From contig DATAZV010000446.1 in assembly GCA_036271855.1 (NCBI GenBank), positions 1 to 9,974 on the forward strand: 9,974 nt of DNA, given 5' to 3'. Made by a program: the position numbers and the translations under genes. The notes beneath the pieces were generated by a model. The model saw only the letters and a list, made by a program, of their open reading frames with translations, had not been told where the DNA came from and did not search any database. Positions 1 through 6,612 of this stretch are shown here, one piece after another (the first letter of the stretch is position 1; every line of letters begins with the position of its first letter). The stretch comes from JAQGMJ01 sp036271855. GTDB lineage: Bacteria > Pseudomonadota > Gammaproteobacteria > Burkholderiales > JAEUOS01.

Positions 1-15
1 CCCCCCCCCCCCCCC
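1..15. repeat. Homopolymer run of 15 C at the window start
   Basis: Bases 1-15 are all C, that is poly-G on the coding strand of the gp13-like gene, where it would encode a glycine run. The true length is unknown because it meets the edge. It may be a slippage-prone tract or a sequencing or assembly end artefact. Confidence 0.9.
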
Positions 16-593
16 GCGCCGGCTGGTGCAGACAGCGGCGCGCCGGTTTTTACGCCGGCTTGCTCAGCGGTTTGTGCGGCGGGCTGCGCGCGCACGCAGG
101 CGTAGAGGTGGCAGGTGCGCCCCTCTGCGGTGAAGCCGCGCATGCCTTGCGGGGTTTCGCAGGTGAAGCCGAGCAGGCGCAGCCAGCGCGCGCCGGCAGT
201 GAAGCCGGCATCGACATGCGCTTCGAGGCGCGCATAGGGGGTGACGCGCAGGTAGCGCCGCGCGGCACGGTGGATGGCCTGGAAGTGGCGGCCGATGTCG
301 CCGGCGATCAATGACCAGGCCAGCGCGCGGCCGGGGTGGATGGCGTGCACGCCCATGCAGGCGAGGACTTTTTCGGTTTGGTCTTTCCCGGCACCGTCTT
401 GCGCGCGCAGGACGAAGGTCCAGGCTTCGCAGGCTTCCAGCGTTTGCGCGTAGCCGTGGCCGAGCAGCAGGTGTTGCAGGTGGGACTGCGCGGGTTGCAG
501 GATCAGGGATTCGAGGTCGGCGGCGCGGTAGGGGCGGATGAGGATGGGGGAAGTCAGTACGGGGCGCAGGAGAGCGCTGTCAATTTCCTCGAT
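1..593 (-). CDS. T7 gp13-like GNAT-fold phage protein (3' end open at window edge, start uncertain)
   Basis: The minus-strand frame ending each codon at 557, 554 and so on is open from the left edge to beyond 593. It reads (S)IEEIDSALLRPVLTSPILIRPYRAADLESL near its N-terminus, followed by an acetyltransferase-like fold: a strand with ACMGVHAI, then RRYLRVTPYARLEAHVDAGF, then ARWLRLLGFTCET. This resembles T7 gp13 and similar phage proteins found just after tail tubular protein B, which is the position here. Whether it acetylates anything is unknown; members often lack a clear acetyl-CoA loop, and I see none. There is no ATG, GTG or TTG in frame between the conserved N-terminus and a GTG at 680 that lies inside repeat DNA. 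Possible weak starts are ATC at 593, ATT at 584 or CTG at 569. The first in-frame ATG (356) would remove the front half of the fold. The C-terminus is Ala/Gly/Pro-rich and runs into a poly-G tract. Confidence 0.68.
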   Translation of the reverse strand, partial: MEEIDSALLRPVLTSPILIRPYRAADLESLILQPAQSHLQHLLLGHGYAQTLEACEAWTFVLRAQDGAGKDQTEKVLACMGVHAIHPGRALAWSLIAGDIGRHFQAIHRAARRYLRVTPYARLEAHVDAGFTAGARWLRLLGFTCETPQGMRGFTAEGRTCHLYACVRAQPAAQTAEQAGVKTGAPLSAPAGAGGGG

Positions 594-616
594 CGACGGT
601 GATACGCCTCCCTCCT

Positions 617-659
617 CCGTTCGTGGTGAGCCGCTTTTTTGTGACCCTGAACCACTCGG
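617..659. repeat. Degenerate inverted mate of the TTCGACAGGCTCAGGG repeat family
   Basis: CCGTTCGTGGTGAGC at 617-631 looks like the opposite-strand variant of the repeat that forms the nearby tandem array. A matching GAACCACTCGG at 649-659 gives partial dyad symmetry. It lies just upstream, in the transcribed sense, of the gp13-like gene whose start codon is missing. Confidence 0.5.
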
Positions 660-684
660 TGCGCTGCGGTGGTGGAGCACACAC

Positions 685-900
685 CCTTCGACAGGCTCAG
701 GGCGAACGGTGGTGGGACGCGTGCTTCCTGTGGCACGTCCTTCGACAGGCTCAGGGCGAACGGTGGTGGGACGCGTGTTTCCTGCGGCACGTGCTTCGAC
801 TGGCTCAGGGCGAACGGAGGCGGGATGCGTGTTCGTTGCGGTGTGACCCATGTTCGCGTCAGGGCGAACGGAGGAGGAACGCGCGGTGGCCCGCTCACGC
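685..900. repeat. Tandem array, four 54-bp units with a TTCGACAGGCTCAGGGCGAA core
   Basis: Units lie at 685-738, 739-792, 793-846 and 847-900 with an exact 54-bp period. Units 1 and 2 differ at two positions by eye, unit 3 is more diverged, and unit 4 keeps mainly the TCAGGGCGAACGG part. The core is a short palindromic sequence (TTCG/CGAA ends) seen widely in proteobacterial chromosomes and often mistranslated as peptides such as ALSLSKG or LRQAQGER. The array starts nine bases past the stop codon of tail tubular protein B and fills most of the 316-base gap to the next gene. Because 54 is divisible by three, it leaves spurious open frames on both strands. Confidence 0.9.
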
Positions 901-909
901 ATCATCGGC

Positions 910-3531
910 TCAGCGGTCGTAGACATGCGTCTGCGGCATCACCGCGACGATCATCGCGGGGAAGGGCTGGTTGTTCTGGATGTAGACGCGCGGGTCGTTG
1001 CCGTAGTCGCCGTCGAACTCGACGAGTTTGTCGCCGGTGAACAGCGGCGGGGGCTGGTCCATCGGGTCGCCGGTGGAGCGGAAGGGCAGCTCGTCGAGGT
1101 GCTCGGCGTCCGGGCCGTATTGCGCGCCGATGGTCTCCTGAAAGCGGATGGCGAGTTTGTTGATGCGCGCGGTCTTGCCCTGGCTGGTGCCGTCGGCGCC
1201 GCCGGCGTTCAGGCGCATGGTCCAGAGCTTGGCCGGGCACGGCAGGCCGGCGTGGGCGACCGAGGCGGGGAATTGCAGGGCGATGGCACCGCCTGCGACC
1301 ACGCGCTGCGGGTGGCTGGCGCCGTTGGCGAGCACATCCACGGTCATGCCTTCGAGGTGGTCCAGGCCGCTCAAGGTGGTGACGGTGAGGCGCCAGGCGC
1401 GGGCGGCGAGCGGCGCGGTGGAGGGAAAGGGCGCGTCGATGGTGCAGACGACGTGCTGCGCGTCGACGTAGGCGGTGATGCTGGCCTTGGCGCTGGTCCA
1501 GGTCTGGGTGACGGTGTCGTTGGCGTCTTGCTCGCTTTTCAGATACCTGTAGTGGATGCTGCGGCCGACGTCGCCCGGCGCGAACACGGCGCTGCCGGCG
1601 GCGAAGGCGACGCCGGTGGCGTGCGCGGTGGTGGCGCCGCTGCCGGGGGCGAGGGTGGCGCCCACGGCGCCGTCGAAGGAGAGGCCGGCGTCGACGTAAA
1701 ACGCTTGCTCGATATCGGCGCCGTCCTGGTGCTCGACTTCGAGGAATTCGACATAGCGTTTGGTGACGCCGCCCACCACGCGGCGCACGATCAGCCATAG
1801 CTCGTTGCGCCCGCCGTCGGGCGTGGGGATGCAGGTGACGGCCTCCACCGCGCCGTTGCCGCCGAGCGGGTGGCGATGCCAGCCGACCACGTCCTGCTCG
1901 CGGTTGAAGGTGAGGCCGGCGAGCATGCCGTCGGCGCGCGCGTACCAGACGATGGAGTAAGGCTCCTGCTGGAAATCGGCGGCGATCAGGCCACTCTGCG
2001 TGACGTGCTCGGCGAGCACGGTGACATCCGTCGATTTGTAGGTGTCGGAGCCGAAGTCGTAGGCCATTTCGCGCACGGTGCGCCCGCTGCGCTGCACGTA
2101 GACGATGGAAGAGCCGATCCGTACGGGCGCCAATGCCCGGCTGCCGTATTCGCTTTGCGGCTGCACGGTGATGTTGTCCGGGCCGAAGACCTGGTTCTTG
2201 GTCATTTCGCTACAGCGGAATTCGCCGCCGGCGGTGCCTATCATCAGGTCCACACCCGGGTCCAGCCACTGCACCTGGTTGACCTTGCGCGCGACGATGG
2301 TGATGGAGATGGCACCATCCGCCGCGATGTTGCCCAGCGGGTCTTTGGGGTTGAAGTTTTCGTAGTCACCGGTGACGCTCATCCACACGCTTTGCACGGC
2401 GGCGAATACCAGGCGCTCGCGAAAGAAGGTGACCTGCGAGGGGTAGCCGTCGCTGTCGTTCCACGCGCCCAGGGCCCAGCGGCTGGTGGCGTTGCCGCTG
2501 CCCACGGCGTTGTCGGGGATGCGCGAGAGCACGCTGGCGGTGACGTGTTTGGTGTCGGTGAAGGCGGTGATCTTGGCCCAGCCGTAGCCGGGGTCGAGGT
2601 ATTGCCATTGCACGCCCGAGCTGCCATCGTAGACCGCGCCGTAGGTGTGGGTGGGCTTCACGCCCCCTGAGGTGGCGCTGTTCAGCGCCTGGTAGTTGAC
2701 GCCGTTGGAGCGCACGATCTGGCTGACGCTGTAGCTTTTTCCCGGCTCCCACTGGATGACGCTGCGCACGTCTTTCTCGCCCATGTAGAACAGGGCGCCG
2801 ACCTGCGTGGCGGTGAAGGTGTCGACGCTGGCCGTGAGGGTGACGCTGCCGGTGTTGGCGCTGGCGTAGACGGTGCGCGCGTCGTCCGGCGGGTTGGTCT
2901 TGAAGGGGCCGCCGGAGTTGGCGACCTCCGTCAGGGTCCACCGTGTGCCGCCGAAGCGCGTCAGCTTGCGCGGCTGGTGCGCGGGGTGGGCGATGAAAAT
3001 GATGTCGCCGCTTTGCGCGAAGCGCAGCTTCAGCGTGCCGTCGGTGTCGGTGAGGTCGGCGGCGCTGTAAGGCGAGGGGATTTCGTAGACGTTGCCGGCA
3101 AGCGGGTACCAGAAGGCGGCGTTGGGCGGCGCGTTGCCGGTGGTGCCGGCGATGCAGCCGTAGTTGACGCCGCCTTGCGTCACCAGGTCGCCCGCCGTAT
3201 AGGCGGTGGCGCCGCTGTATGCCGCGACACCGCTTGCCACCACCTGGCCGTGGTTGGCGTAAAAGCGGATGTACTGGTGGCCGAACTCCAGCACGTAGGC
3301 TTGCGTGGTGTTGAACTCGAAGCGCAGCAGCCAGCTGCGGTCCGCGCTGTTCTTCACCTCGCCGACGAAACGCGTGCCGGCGCGGCGGATCGCCGGCCCC
3401 TGCACCGAAAGCAAAAAGTTTTCGACGCGCTTGGCGCCGTTGGCGTATTTGCCGAGATCGACGCGGCCTTCGAGGCGCGGACTTAATTCACCGGCGTTGA
3501 AGGCGGTCTGGATGGGGGAGGCTTTGGCCAT
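910..3531 (-). CDS. Tail tubular protein B-like (tail nozzle) protein
   Basis: An 873-residue protein starting ATG at 3531, behind the ribosome-binding sequence CAGGAAG. Its N-terminus (FNAGELSPRLEGRVDLGKYANG, then a run with RRAGTRFV near residues 49-56) is the typical opening of the large tail tube/nozzle proteins of T7-like phages and related prophages, the equivalent of T7 gp12. These form the hexameric distal part of the short tail. The length fits the family. Two segments, about residues 104-145 and 261-318, have the spacing of small carbohydrate-binding-like modules: Tyr, then a Gly/Ser-x-x-Val turn, GVNY, and a closing Trp (FWYPL and VQWQYL). The middle has the conserved aromatic-rich stretch around WKNDSDGYPS-like residues (WNDSDGYPSQVTFFRERLVFA without its last residue). 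It follows tail tubular protein A, as in T7. No frameshift or truncation is visible. Confidence 0.9.
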   Translation of the reverse strand: MAKASPIQTAFNAGELSPRLEGRVDLGKYANGAKRVENFLLSVQGPAIRRAGTRFVGEVKNSADRSWLLRFEFNTTQAYVLEFGHQYIRFYANHGQVVASGVAAYSGATAYTAGDLVTQGGVNYGCIAGTTGNAPPNAAFWYPLAGNVYEIPSPYSAADLTDTDGTLKLRFAQSGDIIFIAHPAHQPRKLTRFGGTRWTLTEVANSGGPFKTNPPDDARTVYASANTGSVTLTASVDTFTATQVGALFYMGEKDVRSVIQWEPGKSYSVSQIVRSNGVNYQALNSATSGGVKPTHTYGAVYDGSSGVQWQYLDPGYGWAKITAFTDTKHVTASVLSRIPDNAVGSGNATSRWALGAWNDSDGYPSQVTFFRERLVFAAVQSVWMSVTGDYENFNPKDPLGNIAADGAISITIVARKVNQVQWLDPGVDLMIGTAGGEFRCSEMTKNQVFGPDNITVQPQSEYGSRALAPVRIGSSIVYVQRSGRTVREMAYDFGSDTYKSTDVTVLAEHVTQSGLIAADFQQEPYSIVWYARADGMLAGLTFNREQDVVGWHRHPLGGNGAVEAVTCIPTPDGGRNELWLIVRRVVGGVTKRYVEFLEVEHQDGADIEQAFYVDAGLSFDGAVGATLAPGSGATTAHATGVAFAAGSAVFAPGDVGRSIHYRYLKSEQDANDTVTQTWTSAKASITAYVDAQHVVCTIDAPFPSTAPLAARAWRLTVTTLSGLDHLEGMTVDVLANGASHPQRVVAGGAIALQFPASVAHAGLPCPAKLWTMRLNAGGADGTSQGKTARINKLAIRFQETIGAQYGPDAEHLDELPFRSTGDPMDQPPPLFTGDKLVEFDGDYGNDPRVYIQNNQPFPAMIVAVMPQTHVYDR

Positions 3532-3636
3532 GGGGGCTTCCTGGGTTGGTTCTGCTTCAGTGCCGGATTCCGGCTTGATGATTTCGCTGGCGACTTGCTG
3601 ACGCTCAATTACGTCTCGCGGCCTCGCACCCCACCG

Positions 3637-3741
3637 CTGTCATTCTGAGGACGCAGTCCGAAGAATCTGCTTTTGCGTGCGCTGCATGTACCGCAACAGC
3701 GTGCGGACAAAAGCAGATTCTTCGCTGCGCTCAGAATGACA
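3637..3741. repeat. Long inverted repeat of the TGTCATTCTGAG...GAAGAATC type
   Basis: The left arm, 3637-3675, runs from CTGTCATTCTGAG to GAAGAATCTGCTTTTG. The right arm, 3708-3741, is its reverse complement with a small indel (GAGGACGCAGTCCG against GAGCGCAGCG). The loop is about 32 bases. TCATTCTGAGCGxAGCGAAGAATC is a familiar dispersed chromosomal repeat. Here it lies in the 263-base gap between tail tubular proteins A and B. The transcript could form a strong stem, but no U-run follows it, so I do not call a terminator. Confidence 0.88.
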
Positions 3742-3769
3742 ACAGTGGCTGGCGACTCGCGTGTCCTTC

Positions 3770-3797
3770 GTCGGTATTTCGCTTTCGCTCCGACCTA
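3770..3797. repeat. GTAGGTCGG-type hairpin overlapping the tail tubular A stop codon
   Basis: GTCGG at 3770-3774 pairs with CCGAC at 3790-3794. Read on the minus strand the unit begins TAGGTCGGAGCG, which matches a dispersed GTAGGTCGGA repeat seen in many proteobacterial genomes. Its TAG, at 3797-3795, is the stop codon of tail tubular protein A, so insertion of the repeat may have set the present C-terminus. Confidence 0.6.
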
Positions 3798-4394
3798 CAG
3801 CCGCGTCGTCATCCACGAGTCATCGGCAATCCCCTGCGGCGGCTTCTCGATGGCGGTGACCATCGCCGCCGCCTTGATCGCGGCCTGGTAGTCCTGCGAG
3901 GCCGCGCTCTTTTTCTCGTTCGCCTGGGTCAGCCCCTCGCAGGCCTCATAGGCGAGCTTGGCGGCCAGCGCCTCGACGAACAGCGCGTCGAAGGCGCCGG
4001 GGTCGGTGATGTCGGCGACGTAGCGCAGCTTCAGCGGCGCGGGAAAGTCGGTGAGCAAGGTGTTGCCTTCAATGGCGTAGGGGCTGTCGTCGAAGGTGCG
4101 GTAGTCGGTCTCGGAGGGCGAGAGCATCAGGTCGTTCACCTGCGCCACGCGCAACAGGTCCGCCGGCAGCGCGTAGGCGTTGCGGTAGCCCCAGGCGGGC
4201 GACGGGTTGAGCGCCGGCAGCGCGGTGCGGCGCAGCGCGAAGGACCAGAGGTGGCGCCGCAGCTCCGACTTGCGCACCGTGTCCCACAGGCCGCTCATGA
4301 TGCGCGCCTGCTTGTTGTTGTCGCCCATGCTCGCAAGCGGCAGGGCGCCGAGCTTGAACAGGGCTCTGTTTACGATTTCGATCTGGCCGGCCAC
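3795..4394 (-). CDS. Tail tubular protein A-like (head-tail adaptor) protein
   Basis: A 199-residue protein starting with GTG at 4394, five to six bases after AAGGAG; this start is chosen because the next residues (AGQIEIVNRALFKLGALPL) are the usual N-terminus of the family. It also has the characteristic ELRRHLWSFALRRTAL segment around residues 44-59, YALPADLLRV near 74-83, and a C-terminal helical part (FDALFVEALAAKLAYEACE). This is the T7 gp11-type adaptor, which forms a ring joining the portal to the tail nozzle. Size (T7 gp11 is about 196 residues) and position before tail tubular B agree. The stop codon lies in a repeat, and the last residues (DDSWMTTRL) look normal for the family, so little seems to be missing. 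Confidence 0.9.
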   Translation of the reverse strand: MAGQIEIVNRALFKLGALPLASMGDNNKQARIMSGLWDTVRKSELRRHLWSFALRRTALPALNPSPAWGYRNAYALPADLLRVAQVNDLMLSPSETDYRTFDDSPYAIEGNTLLTDFPAPLKLRYVADITDPGAFDALFVEALAAKLAYEACEGLTQANEKKSAASQDYQAAIKAAAMVTAIEKPPQGIADDSWMTTRL

Positions 4395-4432
4395 AGGGAC
4401 TCCTTCGTAATTCGGTACGCAGCCACCTGGTA

Positions 4433-4492
4433 GGTCTCCTCCCCTTCAAGGGGAGGTGGTGACGAAAACCCGGGTGGGGATGGGGTTAAGCA
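4433..4492. repeat. GC-rich palindromic repeat, copy 1 (CCTCCCCTTCAAGGGGAGG with GGGTGGGGATGGGGTTAAGC tail)
   Basis: A perfect 9-bp stem with a single central base (4438-4456) is followed by a G-rich tail whose last 21 bases, up to TTAAGCA at 4492, are identical to copy 2 near 8382-8402. It occupies the gap between the 74-residue gene and tail tubular A. The type is a common dispersed chromosomal repeat. Confidence 0.85.
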
Positions 4493-4519
4493 ACGATCAG
4501 CGATGCAACCGCCAATCGC

Positions 4520-4744
4520 TCAAGCAGCAACGCTGAACTTGCCGCTGCTCTCGATGTAGGCATGCAGGCGCTGCAGGGCGGCGAGCACCTGCAGGCGCGC
4601 CTGCTGGCCGGAGAGTCCCAGCGCGGTGAGGTTGTCCCAGTCGACGGTGAGCTCGATGTTCTTGGTGGCGGTGGCCGAACCGGCGACGTCGGTGACGCCG
4701 TGGTCGGAGTCTTCGGGGTTGATGCTGTAGCGGCGGGTGGCCAT
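4520..4744 (-). CDS. Small conserved-looking phage protein, function unknown
   Basis: A 74-residue protein starting ATG at 4744, with AAGGA about eight bases upstream. The opening MATRRYSINPEDSDHGVTD, the central NIELTVDWDNL and the C-terminal helix (QQARLQVLAALQRLHAYIES) resemble small unnamed proteins encoded near capsid and tail-adaptor genes in other podovirus-like prophages. I know no function. The acidic beta-then-helix layout, and the place between the putative cement protein and tail tubular A, fit a small virion or assembly protein, but that is inference. There is no membrane segment or signal peptide. Confidence 0.72.
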   Translation of the reverse strand: MATRRYSINPEDSDHGVTDVAGSATATKNIELTVDWDNLTALGLSGQQARLQVLAALQRLHAYIESSGKFSVAA

Positions 4745-4783
4745 GGGGGGAGTCCTTGAAATTAAATTCGGGAAAGTGGAGGA

Positions 4784-4974
4784 ATGGGGGTCGGATCACT
4801 TTTGCTTTTTAAAGTGCTCCGACCCCGAATTCTGGGTTGGGGACTGCAATGGATGGGATCGGAACTGGTGGCGATGCGAAACAGCAGCTTGCGAAGTGCG
4901 GAACTTCGTGGCCCGTAATTGGCGGTCAGAGCACTTTTTCGATGAAACTGAAAAAGTGATCCGACCCCAATTAC
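4784..4974. repeat. Two-hairpin REP-like composite element, copy 1
   Basis: Hairpin A spans 4784-4831: GGGGTCGGATCACTTTT against AAAGTGCTCCGACCCC. Hairpin B spans 4915-4974: GTAATTGGCGGTCAGAGCAC against GTGATCCGACCCCAATTAC. They are separated by about 83 bases. The outer arms both carry GGGGTCGGATCA and the inner arms carry GGTC(A/G)GAGCAC, so the element is two REP-like units in opposite orientation. The spacer shares CAGCAG, TGCGAAGT and the approach to AATTGG with copy 2 at 6847-7058. No transposase is encoded, so it would move, if at all, by an enzyme made elsewhere. Confidence 0.88.
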
Positions 4975-4995
4975 TGCGGTGCTCCGCGCGCTACA

Positions 4996-5502
4996 TCAGG
5001 AGCCGTTGTCGACGTAAACCACTTTCAGCCCCACCAGGCCGCCCGCCGTGGTGGCGGCCGAGAGGGTGACAACGATGTCCAGCGGGCTCGCCGGGTCGCT
5101 GGCCAGACCGGCGGCCTGCCACAGCGGCTGTTCCTGCAGCGCGACGGTGTTGGTGCCGGACTGGTTGGTGACATCCACGTTGGACTGCGCGCTGGCCAGC
5201 GAGACGGCGGCGGCGAACAGCGAGGCGGAAACCGCCGCGCCGCCGTCGCGCGTGTTGCGGTACACGCCGATGTTGGCCGCGCCGCTGGTGATGGCCGCCG
5301 AGGAGAGCTGCACCTGGCGCACCATCGCGGTGGAGGGGAGCGAGGCCAGCACGTACTTGCTGGCGATCGAGTCGCCGTTGACGGCCGTGACGGAACCGAC
5401 CGCCGACTTCAGCGTGCCGCGCTCCAGGCGCCCGTCGTTGATCACCTGCGGCACGGTGTCGCGGTTGGTGATGGTGGTGCTTTTGGTAGTGACTACTGCC
5501 AT
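4996..5502 (-). CDS. Unknown beta-rich structural protein, candidate head decoration/cement protein
   Basis: A 168-residue protein. I start it at ATG 5502 (MAVVTTKSTTITNRD) because AAAGGAA lies at the right distance upstream; an ATG further up at 5571 would add 23 residues that read through the leader. The sequence is rich in Val, Ala, Ser and Thr and low in charge, with predicted strands such as KYVLASLPS, RQVQLSSAAIT and LVGLKVVYVDNGS at the C-terminus. That suits a beta-sandwich virion protein. It follows the capsid gene directly, the position of the cement protein gene in phage BPP-1 and of decoration proteins in several other phages. I do not recognise a named family, and a short tail component is the main alternative. 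Confidence 0.75.
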   Translation of the reverse strand: MAVVTTKSTTITNRDTVPQVINDGRLERGTLKSAVGSVTAVNGDSIASKYVLASLPSTAMVRQVQLSSAAITSGAANIGVYRNTRDGGAAVSASLFAAAVSLASAQSNVDVTNQSGTNTVALQEQPLWQAAGLASDPASPLDIVVTLSAATTAGGLVGLKVVYVDNGS

Positions 5503-5556
5503 GATGAAAATTCCTTTCAAATTAGAGGGTGCGCCGCAGATCCAATCGCCTCCGCT

Positions 5557-5587
5557 GTGGGCCCGCCCCAACGAGGGCGGCCCGCAC
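5557..5587. other. GC-rich hairpin in the leader of the 168-residue gene
   Basis: GTGGGCCCGCCC (5557-5568) pairs with GGGCGGCCCGCAC (5575-5587) with one or two mismatches and a loop of about six bases. In the transcript it precedes the ribosome-binding site by about 40 bases. No U-run follows, so it is not a typical terminator; it may be an RNA-processing or stability hairpin. Confidence 0.5.
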
Positions 5588-5601
5588 TTCGCGGTACAAC
5601 T

Positions 5602-5685
5602 TCAACCTGCGACGCTTTTTCGTAGCTCTTCTTCAGAAAAATCGTCTGGCTCATTTGCAAAAGCGGCCAGCGATTTCTTCTGCAA
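5602..5685 (-). pseudogene. Possible gene remnant or tiny ORF (27 residues)
   Basis: Downstream of the capsid gene the minus strand has a TTG at 5685 and a TGA at 5602-5604, encoding LQKKSLAAFANEPDDFSEEE and LRKSVAG. The peptide looks like ordinary protein, with acidic and helical character, unlike the Arg/Pro/Ala-rich noise of shadow frames here. The local base composition is also less GC-rich than its neighbours. No good ribosome-binding site precedes it, and an in-frame TGA lies just upstream. It may be the tail end of a lost gene. Confidence 0.3.
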
Positions 5686-5689
5686 TCAC

Positions 5690-5719
5690 CACGCAAAAGT
5701 AGGTTTGTACTTTTGCGTG
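5690..5719. terminator. Perfect 12-bp hairpin directly after the capsid gene
   Basis: CACGCAAAAGTA (5690-5701) and TACTTTTGCGTG (5708-5719) are exact reverse complements around a six-base loop. The hairpin begins three bases past the capsid stop codon. It could terminate transcription or protect the 3' end of capsid mRNA, which phages often need at a high level; the stem contains the T-run but none follows it, so intrinsic termination is uncertain. Its right side shares CTTTTGCGTGCGCT (5710-5723) with 3670-3683, so it may instead be a repeat. Confidence 0.5.
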
Positions 5720-5721
5720 CG

Positions 5722-6612
5722 CTACGCGCAGGGGAGCTGAACGACCATCTTTTCCTGGATGCGCGTGCCGCCGAAGGTGCCGTACAGATAGACTTGCCAC
5801 GGCAGGCCGGCGAGGTCCTTGCGCTGGCTGACGTCAGCGGAGAGGTCCTGCCACATGCCCAGGTGCATGCCTTCCTTGACCCACAGCGGGCATTGCGTTT
5901 GCGCGCTGCCGTTGGCCGGCAGGCGCTCGCTGTGGATGAAGTCGACCTTGCCCCAGCTCATGACGAAGCCGTCGTTGATCACCGGCTTTTCCGGGTTGTA
6001 GTCGGCGTTGATCACCTGCACTTCGTCCATCAGGTTGCGGTTCTGCTTGGCGGTGATGGCGCAGTGCAGGCGTTCGCCGGAAGACGGGTCCCAGGCTTCG
6101 TTGGCCAGCAGCAGCTGGATGCCGGCCTTGATCTTTTCCACGTTCATGCCGGTGGCCGCCGAGGCGCCTTCGGAAGCGGAGACGATCTGCGTCGAGGGAA
6201 AGGTGGTCGCGGTGCCGCCGTTGGCGCCGGTTTGCGCGGTGCCGAAAAAGGCGGCGACGATTTCATCGTCCATCGCGCGCGCCATCGCGTTCATGCCGTT
6301 CATCACGTAGGCCGATTGCGGGTCGATCAGCATGCGCAGCTTGTCGATGTTGTCGATCAGGTCGTTCCAGTCGTAGTCGGACGGGTAGACCCAGCGGCGG
6401 TCGGTCTGCGTATCGGCCGGGGTGAGCGTGGGGTAGCGCGTGCCGCGCTTGGTGGCGACGGTGGGCAGGAACTGGTCCACCGGCACGCCCTGCTTGCCGA
6501 CATAGCTGCCGGTGGTGACGGAGGAACGGAAGCGCGAGCCCTTTTGCTGCGCCAGGATCTGCACGTTGGTGGTGTACTGCTGTACGAAGTGGGTGGTAAC
6601 GAATTGGCTCAT
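5722..6612 (-). CDS. Major capsid protein
   Basis: A 296-residue protein from ATG 6612, with AAGGAAA about seven bases upstream. It begins MSQFVTTHFVQQYTTNVQIL and continues with QQKGSRFRSSV, VGKQGVPVDQF and the conserved DRRWVYPSDYDWNDLID plus DKLRMLIDPQSAYV region (about residues 71-103), followed by RAMDDEIVAAFFGTAQTG. This is the pattern of a large phage capsid family (Pfam 'Phage capsid protein', Phage_capsid_2), believed to have the HK97 fold. Length and position directly after scaffold agree. It would be the most abundant virion protein. The long upstream leader and the hairpin directly downstream suggest that its mRNA is handled separately from its neighbours. The TAG stop lies at the edge of a repeated 14-bp sequence. 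Confidence 0.9.
   Translation of the reverse strand: MSQFVTTHFVQQYTTNVQILAQQKGSRFRSSVTTGSYVGKQGVPVDQFLPTVATKRGTRYPTLTPADTQTDRRWVYPSDYDWNDLIDNIDKLRMLIDPQSAYVMNGMNAMARAMDDEIVAAFFGTAQTGANGGTATTFPSTQIVSASEGASAATGMNVEKIKAGIQLLLANEAWDPSSGERLHCAITAKQNRNLMDEVQVINADYNPEKPVINDGFVMSWGKVDFIHSERLPANGSAQTQCPLWVKEGMHLGMWQDLSADVSQRKDLAGLPWQVYLYGTFGGTRIQEKMVVQLPCA

Noticed and set aside
554..898. Minus-strand frame encoding repeated PPPFALSLSK peptides
   Set aside because: The peptide repeats are translations of the 54-bp DNA repeat, a known source of spurious proteins.
685..900. CRISPR array
   Set aside because: The spacer parts are nearly identical between units, the repeats decay rapidly and no cas gene is present; it is a simple tandem repeat.
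850..1800. Long + strand open frame of 316 residues
   Set aside because: It is antisense to tail tubular B, rich in Gly/Ala/Val/Asp from codon-position bias in GC-rich DNA, and has no family likeness.
3637..3741. Intrinsic terminator between tail tubular A and B
   Set aside because: The stem is long but no U-run follows on the minus strand, and the sequence is a known dispersed repeat type.
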